From assembly GCA_038380435.1 (NCBI GenBank), contig JAWZYU010000055.1, positions 2,439,680 to 2,503,679 on the forward strand: a stretch of DNA of 64,000 nucleotides, in the 5' to 3' direction. Shown piece by piece: positions 44,924 through 54,538 of this stretch (positions are counted from its first letter, which is position 1; each line of letters opens with the position of its first letter). This DNA comes from Ryuthela nishihirai (taxonomy: Eukaryota > Arthropoda > Arachnida > Araneae > Heptathelidae). The position numbers were made by a program, and so were the translations under genes. The notes under the pieces were generated by a model. It made no database searches and had not been told where the DNA came from. It saw nothing but the letters and a program-made list of their open reading frames with translations.

Positions 44924-45935
44924 ATGGCTGATTACACAAACGCGGAGTTGGTCAATATGCATCTTGCATACGGGGCTGCAGACTGCAATGGTCGAGCAGC
45001 TATGCACGTGTACCAGGAATGGTACCTGATGAGGCGTACTCCCAACCACCAGATGTTTGCATGGCTGCATCAGAGGTTATGTGACACTGGTTCCTTCCAG
45101 AGACCTGCCAGGAGTCGGGAACGATGGGCACGGACCCGACATGGAGAAGAATGTGCTACGTCATACAGAAGACACTCCAAGTGCAAGTACTTGAGCAATC
45201 ACCCACCAGGTCAGTCTTTCCCAATCCACCGTATGGAGGATTATGCACAATAACCAATTACATCCATATCATGTGCAATGTGTCCAGACACTGAAGCCTG
45301 AGGATTACCCACAGCGCATTGCATTTGCGCAATGGTACCTGCAGAAGAGTGCAGCAGAATCTCAATTTCCTGCTTCTGTGCTGTTCACTGAAGGTGGGGA
45401 ATACTTTACATGGGAAGGCAGCTTCAATGCACATAACGCGCATGCATGGGCGGTGGAGAACCCCCATGCTACACGAACATGTGCAGCACAAAACCGTTTC
45501 GCTGCAAATGTTTGGTCCGGCATTGTCGGGGACCACTTAATAGGCCCATACCTCATGCCTGTTTGTCTGGACAGAAGGAGTTACTGGATATTTCTGGAGG
45601 ACGTCTTGCCAGAACTTTTGGATGAACAACAGGTCCCTCAGTCGCTGTGCCGTGCAATGTGGTTCCAGCACGATGAGGTCCCCACCCATTTCAGCCATGA
45701 AGTTCGTCAACACTTAAATGTGACATTTGGACAACAGTTGGACAACACATTCAGGCGTGGTGGTCCCGTTCATTGGCCTGCAAGATTGCCGGACCTATTA
45801 TGGCTTGATTACTTCTTCTGGGGTTACATCAAAGGACTGGTGTTCGACACCCCTGTTGAAAGTGCTGAGGACCTTGTTGTGCACATCTCCATAACTGCCT
45901 CAGAAGTCCAGAATGTACGTGATTCCCTGTGCTGA
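44924..45935 (+). pseudogene. DUF4817-type mariner transposase, broken
   Basis: The start MADYTNAELVNMHLAYG and VYQEWYLMRRTPNHQMF is the N-terminal helix-turn-helix (DUF4817) that binds the inverted ends. The linker follows with GSFQRPARSRERWAR. A frameshift near 45140 and an in-frame TGA near 45191 (probable CGA to TGA) break it; the frame then continues from about 45243 to TGA at 45935. In the catalytic part the second Asp is kept (FQHDEVPTHF) and the third also (LPDLLWLDYFFWGYIK). The first, normally Asp in an F-T-D-E context, reads FTEGGEYFTWEG, so it is lost. The copy should be inactive. It is about 336 codons long, close to normal family size. Confidence 0.88.
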
Positions 45936-46195
45936 CAATGTCAGGCCTGTGTTATAGCTCGTGGTAGCAACTTCGAACACCTTCTTTGACTTCTGTGCAT
46001 TTCGCAAATGTACCTATTGTGATTAATAAAAAGCATTTTGTTCACTTACGTGCTGCTCTTTTATTCACGTCCTCTCTGTACACTAGCACATGTTGATGCC
46101 ATTACCAACCCTGCATTGCTATATGATTTTGATTCGTCTTTGTGCAACCCACCCCTCCCAGAAGTTTGTACACGCTTAAACTGAATCACCCTGTA

Positions 46196-46926
46196 TATGT
46201 GTGTATGTGTTTAAAAGAAATGTACTATCAATTAAATGAAAAGAAATTTCTACAATTTTTTTACAATTTGACAATTAAAATTTTCAATGATCTTTAAAAT
46301 GTGGATCTTCTGTGAGAAAAGTTCCAAAATTTGATTAGTAATTATTAATTATTTTTTTTTCTGCTTTATATGTTATGTGAGTATGCTCTTGTTTATTCCA
46401 GTTGGGAATTGATGCCCCTGATTAAGTTTCTGTAATTTTTATTACTAATTCTTGTCACAGGAACAAAATTTTAGATGATTTTATTAGCGAAGACCACTTT
46501 TTTAAGTCTAAATGTCTGATATTGGTTTTAAGAAAACTTAAATTAACAAAATTCAATAACCTCTATTAAATATAGAATGTTTATTTTTCAAAGAGAAAAA
46601 AAAAAGTAATATCTCTAACTTTAGCTCTAATGGTGGAAATAAACTGATATAAGATTTTGAAAATGTGAATCATAATATTTCATTAGCATCTGTTCAACTC
46701 AAAAAGAATTTTTCACTTATTTCTTTTAAAAAAATCAAATATCTATGGACAAATGAAAATATGAGGTAATTGTTTTTTCTTTAATAAAAAAATTGCAAAG
46801 CTATTCCATGTGTATGGTTTGATTGAATGCTAGTATAGATCACAATGTCTAATATGATTTAAGGTGTTTTCTCTATTTAACAGTTCCCCCAGTTGAAATG
46901 TGAATAGCTTTCTCCAGATTATTTGA
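46196..46926. other. AT-rich intergenic sequence
   Basis: Nothing recognised. Confidence 0.45.
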
Positions 46927-46993
46927 GAGCACCTAATTATATTATACAGATTTATACTGTTAATTAATTTGACTTGCAATGCATAAATAATGC
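46927..46993. repeat. Copy of the insert found in the mariner end
   Basis: The blocks AATTATATTATACAGATTTA, TTAATTAATTTGACTTGCAA and TGCATAAATAAT match 44597-44657 inside the left mariner end, in the same orientation. Confidence 0.8.
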
Positions 46994-47005
46994 TAAATTA
47001 TGTAT

Positions 47006-47368
47006 GGTTTGGTTTGGTTGTTTGGGGTTTAATGGCGCATCGGCAACAAGGCCATAATGCGCCAAACAAAAGACAATATAAAAGATAAAAGACATAGAAA
47101 CCCGCAACCAAAATTTAAAATACATTTTCAACATTGTAAATGGGTAAAATAACAAAAAACAGGTGCATATAAACAGAGTAAAACAACTGTAGAAATACTA
47201 AATAAAATAATCCCAGGTGTAAGAGACCTGGGGTAAATAATGCGATTAAAATATCCAGTATAAATGGTATATCAAATTCGATTAAAATATCCTGTAAATT
47301 TTAAAAATTGAAAAACAGCGTTAAAACGACAATGATCTGATAAAAGATGTCCGAGTGTAAGGGGCTCC
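47006..47368 (-). mobile_element. LINE 3' end, same family as 10941-12543
   Basis: Tail GGTTTGGTTTGGTTGTTTGG, then the conserved 3' UTR (GCGCATCGGCAACAAGGCCA, CCCAGGTGTAAGAGACCTGG) and the last bases before the stop. The target duplication TAAATTATGTAT (46994-47005 and 47369-47380) is exact. A severely 5'-truncated insertion. Confidence 0.92.
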
Positions 47369-47380
47369 TAAATTATGTAT

Positions 47381-47777
47381 AAAAATGTATAAAATATGTT
47401 AAAATTTTATACAATTTTATACAACTCATAAATATATTTTAAATTTTCATTTTTTTCATCATTAGTTTAACACACACACACACAAAAAAAGAAATAACTA
47501 CTGTAGAACCTCTCTAAATTTGGTGTCAAAAATTAAAAAAACTAACTAAATGGTGAAATAAAGAGAATGGAGAAAAAAGGGTGGTTCTAGGTTACAAAAT
47601 CAGGTGGAAATATAAACGTAAAGTGGTTGAAAAATGTTAAATTAATATTCGAAAGGATAAACTATAAAAAAAAGGGGTGAAAACATGATTTAAAGTTTAA
47701 AATATGATTCTATTATAAGAATGGACTTAATTCATTTAATGTAAAACAGGGTGGCATAGAGGAAATTAATATGAAAT
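47381..47777. other. AT-rich intergenic sequence
   Basis: A short CA run at 47471-47483. Nothing else recognised. Confidence 0.45.
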
Positions 47778-47789
47778 TTGGAGATAGGT

Positions 47790-48088
47790 TGGGTTGTTTT
47801 ACCTCTGAGCGGCACTTTTTTGCACACTGTGGGCTAAATGGCCAGGTCACATGGACCCCGAAGGCTCAGAGAAGGTTGGGGGAGGGGACCTACTGGAACA
47901 GCAGTTGGGAGACAGATGGTAGCCTCCCGTCAAGGCCATCCAGCGTGTTCTTTAATGTGCACAGGGTATGTCTCTCCCGCACACGGGGCCACGGCTTAAC
48001 GCCCCATCCGACGGACGGCGACCTTTCCAAGCCCATCGGTGTCCCCTACTGACCGTGGGCAGGGCGGGGAATTTTGCGGAGATAAATA
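47790..48088 (-). mobile_element. SINE-A, head-truncated
   Basis: Ends at TTTTGCGGAGATAAAT, at the head boundary. The target duplication is TTGGAGATAGGT (47778-47789 and 48089-48100). Confidence 0.92.
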
Positions 48089-48100
48089 TTGGAGATAGGT

Positions 48101-49895
48101 AGACAAGAATTTAGAAAAATACAGGAAATCAAAATCCCTTAAGAGAGAAAGCTAATTTTTGGCAATCAATGACATGGTATGTGTGTGTGTATGCACTTCT
48201 TTTGGAATTCTGCCAAGGGTGGGTTATCATAAGCATCTTCAGCTAGGATAGTGCTGACATAAATGAAAAAATGCTTGAGATAATTGTTAAATAAATGTCA
48301 TTCAAAAATTCAATGATATTTATTTCTAAAAAAATGCAATTGGATAAAGCCTACATATTTTTTTTTATGTGAAAAAAGGCTATTTTTTTTTCTGAAAAAA
48401 AATATATATATATATTTATTTCCATGTTGTGTATAAAACTGGAATTAAATCTGAAAATTTCAGTCATGGAGATCACAAAGTTTGCATAGAAGATACACCT
48501 AAAATATAGAGAGAGGAGATAATGGATAACAAAAAGGAGTGTTTCTCCAAAATTATGGATAACTGCATTTAAAAGAGAAAAATTAACTACATTTTTTTTT
48601 AAATCCATTCTGGTAATTTTTATTTAATATTTAATAAGGCATGCTTTTCTGAAACTAGCAGATTTATCCAGAATTGCTTGATTCTGAAACTCTTTAAAGT
48701 ATTTAGTACATGGCACTCCTCGTGTGACAAACTTTCATCTGGCATAAAACCACTGTAAAATTTTTCTTCCTTTCTTCTAGAGAGGTTTGAAACTTAAAAG
48801 TGCATAATAGATGACACTCCCCACATCACAAGCTTTTGTTTTGGCATAAAATTCATTATGATCGATCACCTCTGGTTAAATTTTTCTCCCCCTCTATTAG
48901 GAGAGGAAAGAAGCAGACACATTTCGAAGTACCACGTGATCCTCCTCACATCAGGAGTTTCTAGACCAAAACCACTATCGCCTTGCTCAAATAATCAAAC
49001 TTTTAAAATCATTTTACCCAGCAGAGTTGCTTCAATACAATTTGACAAGCACATGTAACTTTATATCAAAAGAAAATATGGTCTAAGTTGTACAAAAGAA
49101 AAATACATACGTACTATGAATATAATGTACAAAGAAAATGAAAAACATAATTTATTACTAAACACATTATTTAAAACATTTATTACCATATTTTACGAAA
49201 TATATGTTTATTTAATTATATTGATGGTGTGAAATTGGCAGAATAGATCCAGAATATGGTTCTTCATAACCAGATAAAAGTTGAGAGAAATCAAAGAGGC
49301 TGGCAAATCAATGTCAAGAGCAGAGTCACAAAAGAAAACATAAATACATATGAAGTAGGACCTAAAGTTGGATATTTGTTTGCCTAATTAAAGTACACAA
49401 AATTGTTCACTTTAATATGCTAATTACCTTTTATATATTTTTCTAATTAAATTAGTTATTTTAATTTATATGTATTCTTAGTTTTTGGAAGCCTTGATTT
49501 CAACAAAGAATCTTGTATCCCAATTGTGCCCAATTAGAATGAATTCAATTTGCACAGATACTCTTGTGCTCTTTACCCACTTCTGAAACAGTAGCTTCAT
49601 CAGCAGAAAGCAGAAAGAAATCGATGCATTCATTCTTTTAAATTTATTGATGGCAACAGCTATTTTGAATAACTTTTAACATCTAATGTTAAGTCTATGG
49701 GGATTTCGCGAAATGCAAAGCAGTCCATACCAGTTTGGTCAACTCCAGTGGGTTTGCACATAGCCTATACTCTTCCCCTGGGTGAAGGGAAAGTTCATGC
49801 AAAGTTTGGTGTCTCTAGCTCTTTTGAAGACCGAGTGCATAAAAGAACAGACACACATACTTTCTTCTTTATATATTACATATAGGCTTTTTTTT
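48101..49895. other. Intergenic sequence with a degenerate tandem duplication
   Basis: About 48707-48800 and 48810-48910 are two diverged copies of a roughly 100-base unit (GACACTCC, TTTGGCATAAAA, AAATTTTTCT, AGAGAGG). A short stretch at 49740-49855 (AAAGTTTGGTGTCTCTAGCT, AACAGACACACA) looks like the end of another dispersed repeat. No gene. Confidence 0.4.
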
Positions 49896-49902
49896 ATCAT
49901 GT

Positions 49903-50100
49903 CATCCCGTGGCCGAGTGGTTAGCGCGCTTGACTACTGATCTAAGGGACCTGGGTTCGAGCCCCGGATAAGGCATGGACGTTTGTGTTGTTTTTCTGCT
50001 GAGGTCCTGCCATCCTCATAGACCTTCTACTCTGGCATATAAACTGACAGGCTCCTGTCAGACCTCTGTGGCAAGCAGCTGCTTGAGGGGGTATTTATTA
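49903..50100 (+). mobile_element. SINE-B, full length
   Basis: Head GTCATCCCGTGGCCGAGTGG and GGTTCGAGCCCCGGATAAGG; 3' end GCAAGCAGCTGCTTGAGGGG then an AT-rich run. It lies just downstream of CHERP. Confidence 0.88.
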
Positions 50101-50410
50101 TTATTATATATTTTTATTTATATTTTTCCTGTTAATTATTAGTCAGTACTGAACCATTAATTTGGTTTATTTTACTCACATCAGACCTCAAGCATTTGCA
50201 AAAGCAAAATGGGTATTAAATAAATATATGCAAATGTGAAAAGAACATTTGAAATCTGTACAGGGCTCTAATTATTCCAACAAATATTGTTGAGGGCTTT
50301 ACCAAGAAGAAACACTGTTGCAGGCCCAATTTTCTGGATAAAAACTTCTTGGACTCTAACAAGAGAACTTTTTTTTTAAATATGAAAAACATTAAAAATT
50401 TATAGGTCCT

Positions 50411-50416
50411 TTTATT
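50411..50416 (-). promoter_or_regulatory. CHERP: Candidate poly(A) signal of CHERP
   Basis: AATAAA on the - strand, about 140 bases past the CHERP stop codon, in AT-rich 3' UTR-like sequence. Position is reasonable, but AATAAA is frequent in DNA this AT-rich. Confidence 0.5.
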
Positions 50417-50554
50417 TTTAATTAGACAAATACATGTTCACACACAGTGTATTCTAATACAGAATGAATTATAATGAGTGAAGAAGAGATTGAAGTTGTG
50501 AATGTACAATTTTGAAGTCAATGAAGAGCCATGAGATTAAGACTTGCCACAAAC

Positions 50555-50754
50555 TTACATTTTCCCAAGCTCTTCAGCCCTTGCTTTCATTCTATTAATA
50601 AAAGCCTGCCCTTTACTCTTCCGAAAGTTTTCATATGGATCATTTAAACTTATTCCAATGCCTTTATACATATCTTGTCGGTCCCTAACTTCAGCAGCTT
50701 GAACAGGATCTTGAATTCCTTGTTCTGCAGCTCCAAGTCCTGCTCCAGACCACC
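50555..50754 (-). CDS. CHERP: CHERP orthologue, last exon (G-patch end and C-terminus)
   Basis: Two bases complete the split Gly codon, then 65 codons and TAA (50557-50555). The acceptor is TTTTAAAG|GG. With the previous exon the translation reads MGWSGAGLGAAEQGIQDPV, then RDRQDMYKGIGISLNDPYEN, then FRKSKGQAFINRMKARAEEL. This is the G-patch followed by the conserved C-terminal tail of CHERP (calcium homeostasis endoplasmic reticulum protein), where vertebrates have GWSGSGGLGAKEQGIQDP, DQYKGVGVALDDPYENYR and FIARMKAR. CHERP is a U2-snRNP-associated splicing factor; G-patch motifs activate DEAH helicases. The family match is strong and extends over the whole exon. A neighbouring SUGP/SR140-type G-patch protein is much less likely because the tail matches CHERP. 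Confidence 0.93.
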
Positions 50755-51140
50755 CTTTAAAATCACAGAAACATTTAGGTTGTAAAGACTTTAATAATAT
50801 ATAAAATAATAAATATAATTTGCAAGAACATCCATATATGCTAATGAGTGCAGTGCAGACATCTGCAGTTACTGGATTGCTCTTTTACACTTCTTATTAA
50901 CATTGAGATGTATGCCAATTTGCAGATTTTGATTGCAGGAAAAAAAATCGAAGCAAATATATACACAAAAACTGCTGACTCAAAGTCTTCATTATTATAT
51001 TTAAATGATATTTAAATGTCCATATTGCTTATTATGAAGTTATATAAATTCTGTAAACAGCCTCCTTTTTAGTCACATCTAAGTAACTCAGTGAAATTTG
51101 GAACCAGTTTCATTTTACACAATTGTATTTACACAATCAT

Positions 51141-51521
51141 GGGTTCATATCCCACCAGGCTCAAGACAATTTTTCCTCTAAATATTTGAATCAATTTACA
51201 GAGTGGAAATTATTAGTGGATACTTAATGAGTTGAGTTTAATAATAATTATTTGTAGATTGCATACTTGTAAGACATGCATTCCATCTAAAAAAAGGCAT
51301 TAAAAAGCCAGTTGAGGTGGGATTGCCTGAATACTCCCTACATATTAGGAAAGTAGGTTGAGAATGTTCAAACATCAGTTAGAGGAGATCTAGATCGGCA
51401 GCTCAGCGGTTCAGAGAACCTGACATGTTATCAGGAGGTCGTGGGTTCATATCCCACCCAGCTCAAGACAATTTTTCCTCTAAATATTTGAATCAATTTA
51501 CAGAGTGGAAATTATTAGTGT
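51141..51521 (+). mobile_element. tRNA-derived repeat with partial duplication (CHERP intron)
   Basis: At 51403-51468 a tRNA-like unit is visible (GGCAGCTCAGCGGTTCAG; GTGGGTTCATATCCCACC). The 78-base segment after the B box (51444-51521: CAAGACAATTTTTCCTCTAA to GTGGAAATTATTAGTG) is repeated at 51141-51218. I assign it to a separate SINE family from A and B. Confidence 0.62.
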
Positions 51522-51522
51522 A

Positions 51523-52289
51523 GACTTGGCTTTACATGGTACAAATTTAGATTTTTTTTATGTATATAACAATAATACATATAATGAAGTAGCAATGGTA
51601 TAACATCAAGAAGACTATTAGACTATCTATTAGCCTATTAACTCAAAGTCATTTATTTTCAAGAATAAATAGATAAGTAAATTCCGACATTAATAAAATT
51701 GTAATCTATAACACATATTTATATTCTCTTGCTAAAATTGTATTCTTCCAACTATCATATAATCTGTCTTGTGACAATTTAATGAAATAAATCTTATTTT
51801 AGATCAGTAGTGAGATCTGAATTTTCTACACTGGATTCTCTCAAGCTATAAAAAAGAGAATTTTTATCTCATCTTTAGCAGCAAGTTTAACTTTGTAGAC
51901 TATTATATAGGCTAAATATAGCTGATTCATAAGTACATTCTCATAATAAAATATCATAAAAATATACTAATTTTACAAAACATTGTTGGTACATATGCTC
52001 AATTTCAAATTTATATTCAGTTCATAGACATCCTTCTTTTAAAATTTTGCCACATTTCAAATTTAATAGCATAGTCTACATTAATGATGAATTTTTTGTG
52101 ACCAAAAAGAATTGTATGAGAAATTAATTCAGGTTTATCTAAACAAATAAAATATAAGATAATGTTGCAATAATATTTAATATTACTGCTGAATTGAAAT
52201 TTGAAATAAATATGCATAAATAAAACTTCAATGTACATTTATTAACAATGAAGATTTTTTTTAATCTATTTCTCTTTATTTTCTAAGTT
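51523..52289. repeat. Long AT-rich repeat, copy 1 (CHERP intron)
   Basis: Many blocks align with 60440-61300 in the same order: TTTAGCAGCAAGTTTAACTT, GCTGATTCATAAGTACA, AATTTCAAATTTATATTCAG, GTATGAGAAATTAAT, TATTACTGCTGAA. By eye the copies differ by many substitutions and indels. No coding frame is shared. Confidence 0.7.
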
Positions 52290-52427
52290 GTTGGTCAGGT
52301 TGTTAACCTCTAAGAGACACTATTTTTGCACATACCAGATTAAATGACCAGCTTACAAGGACCACAATGGTTCAGAGAATATTTGGGAAGGGGACCCACT
52401 GGATAGCTGTTAGGAGACAGTTAATTT
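52290..52427 (-). mobile_element. Old SINE-A 3' fragment
   Basis: Blocks GGTTGTTAACCTCTAAGAGA, TAAATGACCAGCTTACAAGG, GGGGACCCACTGGATAGC and GGAGACAG remain. Only the tail half is present. Confidence 0.7.
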
Positions 52428-52733
52428 TTTCAATAATTTAATAAGCTTCACTCAGCTCGGTACAAGGATATGTATACATCGTAAAATGACAAATTCTGAC
52501 ATTTACTGTCATGTGATCCAGTGGTGAGAAGATTTTAGCAACTCAAGATCAAATTACAAAATCACTATGTTATTATTTAGCTGCAACACAAAACAAAGAA
52601 AAAAATGTTTTCATATGACATTTTTTTAAGCAATCTTGCATTATAATGCTATTTTATTATCTCTGTAATGTCGTGCTGTACAAATTGGTCATTTTTCCTG
52701 TTATAGCTATTGTTGTTTTTCCATATAGATATA

Positions 52734-53183
52734 CAGAATGACCCAAAACTCTTGGGCCAAACTTTAAGGGGTGATAAAACACACTTAAACAAGCACTTTT
52801 CATCATACAATGCATGGTCGGAACTCAAGCGGTGAAGTGCTAGAAGGCGCTTTCCAGTGAACACTTATAAGCACTGGTTTTTGCACTCGTCGTCATTTCT
52901 ACCATGGATTACACAGTCTTTGGGCTTCCTCGCATTCCCATCCGCAGTTCTGTATGTGAAATGCATGTCCACCTTCTCCTGATTCGTGGAACAATCCATC
53001 CGTTCTGCAATCCACGGTAGAAATGACGAAGTGCGAAAACCAAGGCTTATAAGTGTTCACTGGAAAGCACCCTCTAGAGCTTCACCGCTTGAGTTCCGAC
53101 CATGCATTGTATGACGAAAAGTGCTTGTTTAGGTGTGTTCTATCACCCCTTAAAGTTTGGCCCAAGAGTTTTGAATCACCCTG
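52734..53183. mobile_element. Fold-back mariner MITE in the last CHERP intron
   Basis: 450 bases between TA sites. Each arm is about 150 bases, beginning CAG(A/G)(A/G)TGA(C/T)(C/T)CAAAAC and continuing TTGGGCCAAACTTTAAGGGG and GCATGGTCGGAACTCAAGCG. The arms are almost identical. The centre (about 52905-53005) carries fragments resembling transposase-linked sequence, with no supported frame. Confidence 0.87.
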
Positions 53184-53445
53184 TATAACTATCAAAATTA
53201 GAGTGTTTGCTGCACAATGAAAATGATGTGAGCTGAAGCAACCCATGTGATGCTCAGTATTAATCTAGCTCAACACTGACATGTAATTAAAAGTATTCCT
53301 TGATGTTCCTAGAATGACAGAAACTGCAAACTTTGATTAAAAAATTATTCAAATATTGTTGAAGTTTTGTTTGCTTAAGAATATGATTAGAAAGTAATTC
53401 ATGCCTGAGAGTATTTTAAATGAATCCTTGAAGTGAATAACATAC

Positions 53446-53525
53446 CCATTTTTTTTAACAACTGATGTCCTTTGTTACTTTCATCCAGACGTCTGTCCAG
53501 CATAGTAGGAGGATATGTAGAACCA
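53446..53525 (-). CDS. CHERP: CHERP orthologue, penultimate exon (G-patch start)
   Basis: 80 bases, acceptor TTTTACAG before 53525 and donor ATGG|GTATGT after 53446. Joined in phase it reads GSTYPPTMLDRRLDESNKG and HQLLKKMG. The DESNKGHQLLKKMG segment is the beginning of the CHERP G-patch (vertebrate: EENKGHQMLVKMGW). Splice phases on both sides fit the neighbouring exons exactly (one base in, one base out). The intron to the last exon is 2.7 kb and holds a SINE-A fragment, a mariner MITE and an AT-rich repeat. The intron upstream is 6.1 kb and holds an RTE LINE and a SINE-A. Confidence 0.93.
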
Positions 53526-54538
53526 CTGTAAAAAAAACAATATCCTTTCAAATTTCCTACATTTTATCATAAAATACACTCTCTCCAAGTTAATTCTTGA
53601 ACTGAAAATTTAAATAAATAAAAAAAACTAAGTTAATGAGGAGAAATATTAATCAATTTCATAAACAGCTTCAAGCATCAAAAAATATCTGAGGTCTCTT
53701 TAAAATCATATGGTCCCTATTATTAACATTTTACTTTCGAAAATCTCCTAAAAATTAACAAAAAAACTGCTATATATTGGAAGTAATTACAAAATACGTA
53801 CAGCCATTTTTTTTTTCCATTTCACATTCTTTTCTGTCATAAACCTATTTCAGTATTCCTAGACTATTTTTTATCATTTTTCCCAGCATTCTATGCATCT
53901 TTCCCACTCTTAAAATCAAAACTGGAAGTAAACACATCCTTCTTAGAAATTCTGGTTGCAGCTGCATTTAATTAGTTATGCTTCACTAAGGAAAACAAGA
54001 CGCAGATGGCTGACACAAGCAACCTCCATTGCGTGTGCTATGTGTTTTTTACAGTTTTGGTCCAGCATATTGGATACCCTTTGTAAAGTTAGTATTTACT
54101 TTTTTTATATTTAAACCTTAGTTTTCATTTCAGTAGTATATTTTTGGAAATTAGCAATCTTTTGGCCAAATGATAAGTATTGATTTTTTCATAATTATGT
54201 TACATTGTATGGCCAGCCTACAACTTGTTGCTGTGGATATTTTAACATCGCATTAGGCTATGTATTAATTTTTACTGAATTATTTATTACTTTTCCAGTA
54301 AAACTTTGATCTAGTATCATTTTCTGAAAATAAATGAGGTCTTGGATATGGAAGCAAATTCATTTCTGTAGATTTACTGTTAGCTATCTTTCGATCAGCT
54401 GATTTATCGATCTTTCCAAGTTATACTAGATTGGAGACCAGCTTAAGAGTTGTTGCAGATATTTTATTTAGAATTACATCCCATTAGGTTATATGTAATT
54501 CTTCTTTTATTATTTCTTGTTTTTTAGTAAAAAGCTTG

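Larger units (their letters stand above)
44559..46193 (+). mobile_element. mariner-type transposon, almost full length
   Basis: 1635 bases between TA sites. The ends start CAGGGTGATT(A/C)AGTT and GCGTGTACAA, and the inverted similarity extends about 100 bases inward (GGGTAGGTTGCACAA, ATATAGCAATGCAG). The left inverted repeat is interrupted by an AT-rich insertion of about 75 bases (about 44586-44661) and by tandem copies of its own GGGGTAGGTTGCACAAGGTA block (44664-44735). A broken transposase occupies 44924-45935. Confidence 0.92.
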
